From: a virus
IMG/VR virus record: IMGVR_UViG_3300017730_000129
Coordinates: 1-20,575 of that record
Length of the DNA stretch: 20,575 nt
Reading direction: 5' to 3' (one strand)
A program made the position numbers and the translations under genes. The notes below the pieces were generated by a model. That model was not told the origin of the DNA and made no database searches. It saw only the letters and a list, made by a program, of their open reading frames with translations. Shown piece by piece: positions 13,758-20,413 of the stretch; positions within the stretch are counted from its first letter, which is position 1; every line of letters starts with the position of its first letter.

Positions 13758-15574
13758 TTTATCGTTTTTATTCTATTTTTAAAGTTATCTGGAAAGTATT
13801 CTAATTTATTTATCAGATTTCCAAAGCATGCATCCAAGATATAAGTCACTGCCCAATCTTCTTTGTTTCTAATACTTCTACCTGCACCTTGTTGGATTGT
13901 TATTCCAGTTTTCCAATCATACCAACCTGGTGATTTCTTTATTTTAGCACTTGTTAATGGATCTCCTAATGAAGGATACGGTACTTTAAAAAATATTTGA
14001 AACCTACAAGTGTCATCTTTAAAATCTAAACCTTCAAGAATTGATGGACCCATAATAACTCCATTCATTGTATTCTTAAATTTAACTAATGCTTCTTTCT
14101 TTTCACTACTCTTATTGTACTCAATGATCCTCTTAATGTGTGAGGTGTGTCCTTTAATATATTGACTAAATTCATAACTTCCTGTGTGAATAAGCCCTCT
14201 GTGTCCTTTATGTTTCTCTAAAATTTGATCTAACATTTTGATAGCTTCAGGTAAACTTTTATGCTTATGTTGCATTGACATCTTCCATCGGTCAACAAAT
14301 ACAATTGGAGACTTTTCATATGTAAATCCATTAGATAGTCTAATAAATTTAGCATTGTCTATTCCCATTACTTTCATATAAGTTTTAGGTTCTCCAATAG
14401 TCGCTGACATAAATACTTTAAAGCCTGCTCTTTTGTGTAAATGCTTTTTAATTAGATGCGCCTCACTCAAACACATTAATTTAATTTCACCATCATGTAA
14501 GTTTTGATTAAAAACCATAGACTCAATGCCCGTAGTTTCTATAATTTCTAAATAGTCTTCAATTTTACAATGAGTATCTTTAAGTCCGTCAAGCTGTGAA
14601 AATGCCCGTTGCCATTTCTTTGGAAGACTTGAATTGACATCAATTCCAAACTTTTGTTTTGCTCGCTGATTTAATTCTGCTCTACCTTTTAAAATGCTCC
14701 ATAAAAATCCTTTTACTTTCGCTAGTTTAATTAGAAGTTTCTCCTTATTTTCTTCTATTAGAATTTCATCCATTAGATCTCCTATAAAACTTTTAGAAAC
14801 TGCTGGGACTCTAACTCCTTGTTGCATCATGAAGTCAATCAAAGTCCCTGTTTTAAAAAGGGAAAATTTTTTCAAAGAAGGAGAAAAATGTTGTTGAACA
14901 ATTTCATCTACCTTGTGCGCCTCATCAAAGAAAACAAAGTCCCGTTTCTTAAAAGGAAAAAAATTATCATATGATTCTAAAATTTCATCATATCGTTCCG
15001 AGGACACATCATTAATAAGGGTATTATGTCCTTCTTTCTCCATTTGTCTTACAGCCATTCTATAATTAACATAATTTTGCTGTATCAACCAGAAACTATA
15101 ATTAACAAGGGTAACTGGCGCATCGATCGCCTTTTTTCGAGTGTTTAAATAGTCGCACATTCTGGCGCATTGTAACCTTTCGGCTTGGCCATAAGAGTAG
15201 CCTCTCATCTTACATTCACCTAGGCTAAACGGCAGGCCGTTCACTTCACAGTTGTAGTTGTCAATGCCTTGGATGGAGGGCCATCCTGTATTATACTGTG
15301 AGAAGTCATATTCGTATTGTTCTTGTAGTGTTTTATCCGATGTTACTATGTAGCCTTGATTGCCTAGTTCCTTGAGAATGTATGAGGACCACATTGCAAT
15401 AATTGATTTACCAGTACCTGTAGGGGCATCTATAACAATTGTAGACTCAGGGTCTTCTATATATTGATTAACGATTGCTGTGATTGTTTCACGTTGGTAT
15501 TGTCTAAACTTAAAGTCTTTACCAAATTTATTTTCCTGTATGGCTTGTTCTATTATCTTATTTACTTGATCCAT
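13754..15574 (-). CDS. XPD/DinG-type iron-sulfur superfamily 2 DNA helicase
   Basis: The 606-residue protein carries the main motifs of the XPD/DinG family. These are a Q-type motif (FRQYQRETI), Walker A APTGTGKS (50-57), and four cysteines between motifs I and II (C109, C121, C136, C140) spaced like the family's 4Fe-4S ligands. They continue with DEAH (217-220), an MSATIGEP motif III-like segment and QQGAGRSIR (561-569) as motif VI. These enzymes unwind DNA 5' to 3' with ATP and act in repair, recombination and removal of blocked structures. Its start overlaps the dCMP deaminase gene by 17 bases. The part coding the cysteine region is much richer in G+C than its surroundings (49 of 100 bases in 15161-15260 by my count), hinting at mosaic origin. 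T4 itself uses other helicases (Dda, UvsW). Confidence 0.88.
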   Translation of the reverse strand: MDQVNKIIEQAIQENKFGKDFKFRQYQRETITAIVNQYIEDPESTIVIDAPTGTGKSIIAMWSSYILKELGNQGYIVTSDKTLQEQYEYDFSQYNTGWPSIQGIDNYNCEVNGLPFSLGECKMRGYSYGQAERLQCARMCDYLNTRKKAIDAPVTLVNYSFWLIQQNYVNYRMAVRQMEKEGHNTLINDVSSERYDEILESYDNFFPFKKRDFVFFDEAHKVDEIVQQHFSPSLKKFSLFKTGTLIDFMMQQGVRVPAVSKSFIGDLMDEILIEENKEKLLIKLAKVKGFLWSILKGRAELNQRAKQKFGIDVNSSLPKKWQRAFSQLDGLKDTHCKIEDYLEIIETTGIESMVFNQNLHDGEIKLMCLSEAHLIKKHLHKRAGFKVFMSATIGEPKTYMKVMGIDNAKFIRLSNGFTYEKSPIVFVDRWKMSMQHKHKSLPEAIKMLDQILEKHKGHRGLIHTGSYEFSQYIKGHTSHIKRIIEYNKSSEKKEALVKFKNTMNGVIMGPSILEGLDFKDDTCRFQIFFKVPYPSLGDPLTSAKIKKSPGWYDWKTGITIQQGAGRSIRNKEDWAVTYILDACFGNLINKLEYFPDNFKNRIKTIK

Positions 15575-15992
15575 TTATTTCTGTTGGTTCTATTCTTATT
15601 ACTTCTATATTGGCTTGTTCTAATAGTTCTATACCTGACATATCTCTATAAGTTTCTGAATAATATACTCGTGATATACCAGATTGAATAATTATTTTTG
15701 AACAACTAAAACAGGGGGCTGTTGTAGTGTAGAGTTCCGCCCCGCCGCTCCCCATCGTAGATTGGGCAACTTTAGTAATAGCATTAGATTCTGCATGTAG
15801 GACTTCAGGTTTAGTAGTGTCATTTAATTCACAAGTGTTATCAAATCCTCTTGGCGTTCCATTATAGCCAAAACTTATTACTTGTTCATTTTTAACAAGA
15901 ATACATCCAACTTGCCTTCTTTCAGCATAGCTTAATTTAGCAAATTGATAAGCAACTTGCATATATGTATATTCTATTGGTGTTTTTGGCAT
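15558..15992 (-). CDS. cd: Deoxycytidylate (dCMP) deaminase
   Basis: This 144-residue protein is a zinc-dependent dCMP deaminase, converting dCMP to dUMP for thymidylate synthesis. The active-site signature is complete: LHAESNAI with H66, A67 and the catalytic E68, then APCFSCSKIII with C94 and C97 as the other zinc ligands. The segment QVGCILVKNEQVISFGYNGT before it is the typical core strand pair, and length agrees with the family. In T4-like phages the enzyme balances nucleotide supply with phage DNA composition. The gene is the first after the terminator near 16010-16044, and its end overlaps the helicase start, so it probably heads a unit with the helicase and the small genes behind it. 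The short leader AAACAGAC lies directly before its ATG. Confidence 0.93.
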   Translation of the reverse strand: MPKTPIEYTYMQVAYQFAKLSYAERRQVGCILVKNEQVISFGYNGTPRGFDNTCELNDTTKPEVLHAESNAITKVAQSTMGSGGAELYTTTAPCFSCSKIIIQSGISRVYYSETYRDMSGIELLEQANIEVIRIEPTEINGSSK

Positions 15993-16009
15993 GTCTGTTT
16001 AGTTTGTAT

Positions 16010-16044
16010 TAAAAAAGCCATCTTTATTATTATATAGATGGCTT
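16010..16044 (-). terminator. Intrinsic terminator for the upstream minus-strand unit
   Basis: Read on the minus strand, AGCCATCT (16036-16043) and AGATGGCT (16016-16023) form an 8-9 bp stem around a 12-base AT loop, followed directly by a run of six T. This is a standard rho-independent terminator. It lies 32 bases past the stop of the 60-residue gene and 24 bases before the dCMP deaminase start, so it separates the repair/oxygenase unit from the nucleotide/helicase unit. Confidence 0.85.
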
Positions 16045-16075
16045 AGTTAATTGTTTTAAAATTGTTAATAAATTA

Positions 16076-16258
16076 TTAAGAATTAAGTTGTTGAGTCCCG
16101 CCCTCAATTTTAAGTCCTAATAAGAATTCTCTGACGGCATAGCCATAAGCAATACCAGCATAGAATTTATCTCCTTGGAATAGTAATAGGGTTGCTATTC
16201 CACCTGCAATTGCGGCTTTAAACCAAGACGCATTTACAATTTCTTTTACTTTTTTCAT
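16076..16258 (-). CDS. Small membrane protein
   Basis: The 60-residue product has one probable membrane helix (about residues 12-28, FKAAIAGGIATLLLFQG), possibly followed by a second short hydrophobic helix (YAGIAYGYAVREFLLGL). The N-terminus is basic (MKKVKEIVNASW) and the C-terminus polar, so the N-terminus should face the cytoplasm. It is not recognised; small phage membrane proteins include holins and exclusion factors, but no lysis gene is seen nearby. It follows the dioxygenase gene by 8 bases and is the last gene before the terminator. Confidence 0.6.
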   Translation of the reverse strand: MKKVKEIVNASWFKAAIAGGIATLLLFQGDKFYAGIAYGYAVREFLLGLKIEGGTQQLNS

Positions 16259-16266
16259 AGTTATTT

Positions 16267-16845
16267 TTATTGTTCTGATCTAAAGTGACCTTTGCTATAA
16301 GACCATGGTTCTTTATCCCATAAATTAAAGGCCATTGCTCTTCTAGTACCTGTTAACACTTTATCAACTCTATGTGGTACTTGACCAGCTTGAAACATGA
16401 TTAATCTATTTGCTATAGGGACTACAGTATCAGATGGCTTATCAGTTCCTTCTGTAAATACGTTTAAGGCTCCTCCTGTAAATTCAGAACCCGCAGGATA
16501 ATATACACATCCAAGAGTTGGAAACATTCTATTTCCAGTTTCTAATCTGTATTGTACATCATCATCATAATGCATTACTAAATAGTCTTTAAATCTACCA
16601 TTTGGATCAGCTTCTTGAACTCCGGTCCAATATTCAAAACCATCTGGTGTATTATACTTTTTACCTAATGGATAATTATATCTCCAAACATATTCAATAA
16701 TTCTTTGCTTAATCGATTTAGCTTCTGAATTCCACCAACCTTTCCAGTAATAATATACACCAGGATCTTTAAAGAACATGTCATCGTTAGCTATATCTTC
16801 TAATAGCTTTTCATCTTTTATAAAATCATCAAATACTGCAATCAT
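16267..16845 (-). CDS. 2-oxoglutarate/Fe(II)-dependent dioxygenase
   Basis: This 192-residue protein has the double-stranded beta-helix signature of 2OG-Fe(II) oxygenases. The iron triad is H92-x-D94 in LVMHYDDDVQYR and the distal H158 in GQVPHRVDKV. The 2-oxoglutarate-binding Arg is R168 or R169 in TGTRRAMAFNLW. Between them PTLGCVYYPAGSEFTGGALN matches the prolyl-hydroxylase-like subfamily (P4Hc) often found in marine T4-like phages. Such enzymes hydroxylate protein side chains or nucleic-acid bases. The target cannot be told from sequence. Candidates by position are the Thr/Glu-rich protein encoded just upstream, and phage DNA. The preceding gene ends 6 bases away, so the two are likely cotranscribed. 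Confidence 0.9.
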   Translation of the reverse strand: MIAVFDDFIKDEKLLEDIANDDMFFKDPGVYYYWKGWWNSEAKSIKQRIIEYVWRYNYPLGKKYNTPDGFEYWTGVQEADPNGRFKDYLVMHYDDDVQYRLETGNRMFPTLGCVYYPAGSEFTGGALNVFTEGTDKPSDTVVPIANRLIMFQAGQVPHRVDKVLTGTRRAMAFNLWDKEPWSYSKGHFRSEQ

Positions 16846-16851
16846 TTTAAA

Positions 16852-17556
16852 TTAAGCTTCAGTTTTAGTGATAATTGAATCTGCTGGTCCTTGAACAGGT
16901 TCGTTCTCAGATTCAGGTCTTTCATTTTCAGAAGTACCATAAGCTTCAATCATTTCGTTACACTTCTTTACATAAGCTTCTTTAATTTCGTTACAAGCAG
17001 CTTCAAACTGTTCTGTTGAACATGTACCTTCAGAAGTAGTATACATTTCTTTAACAGCATTGCAGTGACCTTCAGCAACTAAATTTGCAGTTTCAGTCAT
17101 ATATGTACCTTTAGTATGTTCTTCATAATCATCATTTTCATATGCTTTAGCTTCATCTTGAAGTAAAGTACATGCTTTTTCATACATTTCAGCAACTGTT
17201 GTAGTATGTACTTCTTCTTCCTCTTCATTTACTTGAACAGATTCAGCAGCTGAGTGAGAGTGTGTGTGAACTGACTCTTCTTTTGTTTCTTCAGCATCTG
17301 TAGTTTCTTCTTCTGTTTCTTCAGAATCAGTAGTTTCTGTATCTGTTGTAGTTTCTTCAGAATCAGTAGTTTCTGTATCTGTTGTAGTTTCTTCAGAATC
17401 AGTAGTTTCTGTATCTGTAGTTTCTGTATCTGTTGTAGTTTCAGCGTCCGGTGCTGTATCTACAGTAGCAGTATCTACGGTTGGAGCATCAACAGTTGCA
17501 GTATCAGTACCTCTAGTTGAAAACTCCTCGAATGATAAAATTTTATTTGTTTCCAT
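16852..17556 (-). CDS. Acidic Thr/Glu/Asp-repeat protein with helical C-terminal domain
   Basis: The 234-residue product has three parts. A short N-terminal motif (MSequence METNKILSFEEFSTRG) is followed by about 80 residues built from tandem TTDSEETTTDTE 12-mers and shorter TTDTE units (residues about 36-92). A His-containing linker (ESVHTHSHSAAE, residues 95-106) with a run of Glu leads to a helical domain (about 119-206) with cysteines at 129, 165, 179, 188 and 199. The product is extremely acidic. No family is recognised. It may be an internal head or prohead-core protein, which in T4-like phages are often acidic, or a decoration or secreted protein; the Thr-rich repeats would be a natural target for the adjacent dioxygenase or the glycosyltransferase. 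These are inferences from composition and neighbourhood. Confidence 0.72.
   Translation of the reverse strand: METNKILSFEEFSTRGTDTATVDAPTVDTATVDTAPDAETTTDTETTDTETTDSEETTTDTETTDSEETTTDTETTDSEETEEETTDAEETKEESVHTHSHSAAESVQVNEEEEEVHTTTVAEMYEKACTLLQDEAKAYENDDYEEHTKGTYMTETANLVAEGHCNAVKEMYTTSEGTCSTEQFEAACNEIKEAYVKKCNEMIEAYGTSENERPESENEPVQGPADSIITKTEA
17316..17438 (-). repeat. In-frame 36-bp tandem repeat inside the acidic protein gene
   Basis: Two identical 36-bp units (17316-17351 and 17352-17387) are followed by a 33-bp copy lacking one codon (17388-17420) and an 18-bp half copy (17421-17438). The unit encodes 12 residues, TTDSEETTTDTE in register. The DNA identity, not just the protein identity, points to recent duplication by slippage or recombination, so copy number is likely to vary between isolates. 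Confidence 0.9.
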
Positions 17557-17577
17557 TATAATGTATTTTTTTATTAT

Positions 17578-17590
17578 TAATTATATATCA
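17578..17590 (-). promoter_or_regulatory. Putative late-type promoter before the acidic repeat gene
   Basis: On the minus strand this reads TGATATATAATTA, differing from the exact late-box copies at one of the aligned positions (TATAATTA for TATAAATA). It lies 22-34 bases before the ATG of the acidic protein, in the 54-base spacer after uvdE. The upstream side is part of a 7-bp inverted repeat (17585-17603 region, TATCATA/TATGATA). Confidence 0.4.
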
Positions 17591-17610
17591 TAATAATATG
17601 ATAATCTTTT

Positions 17611-18549
17611 TCAAACAACTGGAGTTGCCTCAAGTATTGATTCTATTTGATTTTTTTTTAAATAATCAATTAATGCTAATTCTTTAGCTTTAGCTTCCAA
17701 TTCTACATCTACATCATAACCAAATGTTGGAATAGTTTCATAAATATAGTCAGCATGTGCTCTATTGATAACTGAACTATCTTCATGTAATTTTTTACAT
17801 GAACTATAATGTGTACATTGTTTAGTTCCTTCTGGCCATGTTGATCTTGCAAGTTCAAATGCTTCTTTGACTGGCATTGGATCTTCATAACACCAATGGT
17901 GGTGATAGTCAAACATAACTGGACAACCAACCACATCTGAAACACCTTCTTTCAAATCTTTTACACTGTATTGTGCTTTCTTATCGTCATTTTCTACAAC
18001 AAGTCTAGTTCTTACACTTTCATCCAATGTTAAGAACCTTTCACAGAATCTTTGCATACTTTCTTTCTTGCCACCCATTGTTGTATTGACATGTATATTG
18101 ATAGGTGCGTTAGGATTTCTTGGGAGACCCATGAGGTCCATGATTTCGCCATGTTGATTTAATTCATGTATCGCAGAAGATACTACCCTAGGAGTCATGC
18201 TAGCCAATACGCAAAAATGACCTGGGTGGAATGTAAGTCTTTGACCACCTTCCATGGCCATATGTCCAGCACCTTGTAGCAATACTTTAATTCTATTATA
18301 TGTAGGAAGGTCTTTTAAATCGTATTCAGTAGACCATGGAAACATGCTTGAAGACATTCGATAAAGTTTAATGCCATTTTCATTGTTCCATTTAATAATC
18401 TTACACATGTCACTTACATTTAAGAGTGCAAGTTGACCTGCATATTCAATACCTCTTTCAGTAAAGGTTTTTTTAATCATTTTTCTGCCGACTTTAATAT
18501 CTTGTTCAGCAAGTGTTTTGTTGATACAACAATATCCGTAATTTGTCAT
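17611..18549 (-). CDS. uvdE: UV-damage endonuclease, UvdE/UvsE family
   Basis: This 312-residue protein is a UvdE-type endonuclease, a TIM-barrel, metal-dependent enzyme that nicks DNA 5' to UV photoproducts and starts an alternative excision repair. The family segments are in order: YCCIN near the N-terminus, GIKLYRMSSSMFPWSTEYDL (60-79), RLTFHPGHFCVLAS with H108 (104-117), IHELNQHGEIMDLMGLP, INIHVN, LVVENDDKKAQYSVKDL with E186 and D188/D189, and VMFDYHHHWCYEDP with D214 and H216-218. H265 (RAHADYI) is another likely ligand. Length matches the family. T4 uses DenV for the same task, so this may be a functional replacement. G+C content appears higher than in the neighbours (26 of 60 bases at 18121-18180), suggesting later acquisition. 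Confidence 0.93.
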   Translation of the reverse strand: MTNYGYCCINKTLAEQDIKVGRKMIKKTFTERGIEYAGQLALLNVSDMCKIIKWNNENGIKLYRMSSSMFPWSTEYDLKDLPTYNRIKVLLQGAGHMAMEGGQRLTFHPGHFCVLASMTPRVVSSAIHELNQHGEIMDLMGLPRNPNAPINIHVNTTMGGKKESMQRFCERFLTLDESVRTRLVVENDDKKAQYSVKDLKEGVSDVVGCPVMFDYHHHWCYEDPMPVKEAFELARSTWPEGTKQCTHYSSCKKLHEDSSVINRAHADYIYETIPTFGYDVDVELEAKAKELALIDYLKKNQIESILEATPVV

Positions 18550-18773
18550 TTTGTATATTCTTTAATAATTGATACTAATATGTAAATAAGGCATAGTGGC
18601 CATAATAAAACAACAAACACTTTAGTAAACGTGTCCCATCTGTCTTCATCACTTGTGCCTGAACCTATTACTCTATAATCCATGTTATTTCTACCAATCC
18701 AATCATACATTAAATCTACTAATAAGTTAATTAAGATTCCGATTAGTAAATATATTGAAATTGCTTGTAACAT
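18546..18773 (-). CDS. Small membrane protein with two predicted helices
   Basis: The 75-residue product has two hydrophobic helices, about residues 4-22 (AISIYLLIGILINLLVDLM) and 50-69 (TKVFVVLLWPLCLIYILVSI), joined by a polar loop (DWIGRNNMDYRVIGSGTSDE). This hairpin topology suits a small inner-membrane protein. Its stop overlaps the uvdE start in a 4-base ATGA at 18546-18549, so uvdE is probably translated by coupling to it. No family is recognised; class-II-holin-like topology exists in this size range, but no endolysin is seen to support that. Confidence 0.65.
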   Translation of the reverse strand: MLQAISIYLLIGILINLLVDLMYDWIGRNNMDYRVIGSGTSDEDRWDTFTKVFVVLLWPLCLIYILVSIIKEYTK

Positions 18774-18789
18774 TTAATTTTATATAAAA

Positions 18790-19023
18790 TTATTGCAAAT
18801 TGTTTATTTCTTTAAAGAATTCAATACTTTCAAACTCTTTTAATAGATATGGCATCTTTTTAGATTCGATCCATTTTTTACGATTATGTTTCCAGCGATT
18901 CATCCAATTAATCGCGATTTCTAATTGTTGTCCTGTTTTACAACTTTGAATTACTCTTTTTACAAATTGTAATTCATTTAATAATTCATCAAGAATCTGA
19001 ACTTCCTTCCGGTCTTCTTTCAT
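18790..19023 (-). CDS. Small unknown helical protein
   Basis: The 77-residue product is Lys/Glu/Trp-rich and mostly helical (VQILDELLNELQFVKRVIQS, then QLEIAINWMNRWKHNRKKWI). It is not recognised. Its first 12 codons overlap the end of the 106-residue gene by 35 bases; the next Met comes too late to be a likely alternative start, so the overlap seems genuine. Confidence 0.55.
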   Translation of the reverse strand: MKEDRKEVQILDELLNELQFVKRVIQSCKTGQQLEIAINWMNRWKHNRKKWIESKKMPYLLKEFESIEFFKEINNLQ

Positions 19024-19309
19024 TATGAAATTTTTCTAGTTTTTCTTTTTTAATATCTAAACGCTTAATAACATGGTGTAATGTTGCCTCCATTGCTTTA
19101 AGTTTTTTCATTTCTTCTCCTTTAGGATTTCTATCAAGGTGATCTTTTAATCTTCTTTGAGCTTCTTCTAAAGAACAACTCTTTCTAAATCTTTTTTCTA
19201 ATTTTTTTACGTAGCTTTTCTTTTCCTCTTTTAAAGTCTCTATCCTAAGCTCCATTTCTTCAATACCTCTTATTTCTTGGCTAATATAATTTAAATCTAT
19301 TGGATGCAT
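18989..19309 (-). CDS. Small coiled-coil protein
   Basis: The 106-residue product is highly charged and helical throughout: EEMELRIETLKEEKKSYVKK, SLEEAQRRLKDHLDRNPKGE, and HHVIKRLDIKKEKLEKFHNE. This predicts a coiled coil with a break at NPKGE. The C-terminus ERRPEGSSDS lies in the 35-base overlap with the next gene. No family is recognised. It starts 7 bases after the end of the 76-residue gene. Confidence 0.55.
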   Translation of the reverse strand: MHPIDLNYISQEIRGIEEMELRIETLKEEKKSYVKKLEKRFRKSCSLEEAQRRLKDHLDRNPKGEEMKKLKAMEATLHHVIKRLDIKKEKLEKFHNERRPEGSSDS

Positions 19310-19315
19310 ATTGTT

Positions 19316-19546
19316 TTATTTTTTTATTGTATTATATTTATTAATTTTATACTTATGTTGCCAAGTATCTATAAACGAACTGCCAACTCCAACCTCATCC
19401 ATTACATAACTATTATCTAATAAAGGTTTTCTTTTTTCTTCTAAGACATCATCTACCTTAATGTCTTTAAAAACTGTCATATATCTTTTTGCTGCTCTAT
19501 CGCTTTTTCTCCAAACGACTACAACCTCAGGTTTTGTTTCTCTCAT
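19316..19546 (-). CDS. Small unknown protein
   Basis: The 76-residue product is not recognised. It opens with a beta-like segment (MRETKPEVVVVWRKSDRAAK, RYMTVFKDIKVDDVLEEKRK) and ends in a basic, Asn/Tyr-rich tail (HKYKINKYNTIKK). It is packed between the glycosyltransferase gene (16 bases away) and the coiled-coil gene (6 bases away), consistent with cotranscription. Confidence 0.5.
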   Translation of the reverse strand: MRETKPEVVVVWRKSDRAAKRYMTVFKDIKVDDVLEEKRKPLLDNSYVMDEVGVGSSFIDTWQHKYKINKYNTIKK

Positions 19547-19562
19547 ATTATTAAATTTAAAA

Positions 19563-20381
19563 TTATATGTTTATTTTTTCTAATATCTGTTTAGGTACTT
19601 CATGTATTCGTTTATTTAAAATAGGCGTAAAGTACCACTTCTTAACTGCAGGCAATTCTTTAATTCTATAATGCCAATTATAATTATTATCTTTACTCCA
19701 TTCTAATTTAGAAGCATCTAAATGTTTTTTAATAGTGGACTGATAATCAATCTTGTGTAAATGTAATAAAAATAAGTTATTATCAATAACTTCATATTTT
19801 TCAAATTCATCGTTTTCCACTTCCTGGCTACTCATTTTATCGTGTTTAAATGCGTGAAAACCAATACACCAATTTAAGTCAATCTTTGAAATTACCGTTT
19901 TATTATAATTATTTTTTTCTTGACACCAATATTCAAATTGATCACACCACTTCTTAGAATAATCAAAAGGTTCTTGTAATTCAGGAATGTGAATAATTTC
20001 ATAACCACTACATGTTACATAATCTTTATCTAAATTTTCTAAATATTTTTTAAGCCCTCCTTCCTTATTATAAACAATAAATTCATCAACATCTAGAGGA
20101 ATAATATAATCATAACCTTTTTTTCTTAAAAGCTTTATATTTTTTTTAATTTCATCAAATACACCTACTGGATTCCAAATATCTACATTAGAATTAATAA
20201 CCATCGCTTTACCATGAATATATTCTTTTAAATATTCTTTATCAGAATCAAAATTTAAAATCCAAATATCGTTCCCGCCATTAGGTAAATGTCGACTATA
20301 ATATTCTAAAAATTTAGAAATATACTTAGTTTCATTTTTAATAGGACATATAACCGCCGATTTATTCATATTTTTTTTCAT
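19563..20381 (-). CDS. Glycosyltransferase, GT-A fold, family 2/92-like
   Basis: This 272-residue protein looks like a GT-A glycosyltransferase of the Glyco_tranf_2_4/GT92 type. It opens with VICPIKNETKYISKFLEYY (about residues 10-28; the nucleotide-sugar-binding 'hK(N/D)E..Y..E(F)L.Y' pattern), then IWILNFDSDKEYLKEYIHG, and has the DxD metal motif in YIIPLDVDEFIVY (D97, D99, E100). Further on, KHLDASKLEW and HYRIKEL segments match the acceptor half. No membrane anchor is seen, so it should be soluble. In T4-like phages glycosyltransferases modify DNA bases, virion proteins or host surface sugars; which applies here is not visible. Two in-frame Met codons (residues 1 and 5) are possible starts. 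A perfect TATAAATA box precedes it. Confidence 0.82.
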   Translation of the reverse strand: MKKNMNKSAVICPIKNETKYISKFLEYYSRHLPNGGNDIWILNFDSDKEYLKEYIHGKAMVINSNVDIWNPVGVFDEIKKNIKLLRKKGYDYIIPLDVDEFIVYNKEGGLKKYLENLDKDYVTCSGYEIIHIPELQEPFDYSKKWCDQFEYWCQEKNNYNKTVISKIDLNWCIGFHAFKHDKMSSQEVENDEFEKYEVIDNNLFLLHLHKIDYQSTIKKHLDASKLEWSKDNNYNWHYRIKELPAVKKWYFTPILNKRIHEVPKQILEKINI

Positions 20382-20403
20382 ATTTTTTTATTTAATTTTA
20401 ATA

Positions 20404-20411
20404 TATTTATA
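20404..20411 (-). promoter_or_regulatory. Putative late promoter box before the glycosyltransferase gene
   Basis: The minus strand reads TATAAATA here, the exact T4 late octamer, 23 bases before the glycosyltransferase ATG and 2 bases past the upstream gene's stop. It lacks the GTGATA extension of the copies at 2961-2974 and 11187-11200, so it is a plausible but weaker member of the set in this AT-rich spacer. Confidence 0.4.
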
Positions 20412-20413
20412 AA

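Noticed and set aside
15225-15245. GC-rich palindrome ACGGCAGGCCGT as a regulatory site
   Set aside because: It lies inside the helicase coding sequence, where the codons explain it, and no second copy was found.
17316-17438. Tandem repeats as a CRISPR array
   Set aside because: The repeats are contiguous with no unique spacers and stay in frame within a protein-coding gene.
17586-17603. Inverted repeat TATCATA/TATGATA after uvdE as a terminator
   Set aside because: The stem is all A/T except one G-C pair, and on the minus strand it is not followed by a T run, so it is unlikely to terminate. It overlaps a promoter-like box instead.
17709-17945. Minus-strand 78-residue frame inside uvdE
   Set aside because: It is a different frame of the same strand within the strongly supported UvdE coding region, and its product looks like frame-shifted sequence.
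18546-18773. Holin
   Set aside because: The two-helix topology and size would allow it, but no endolysin, spanin or other lysis gene is seen nearby, and the coupling is to uvdE.
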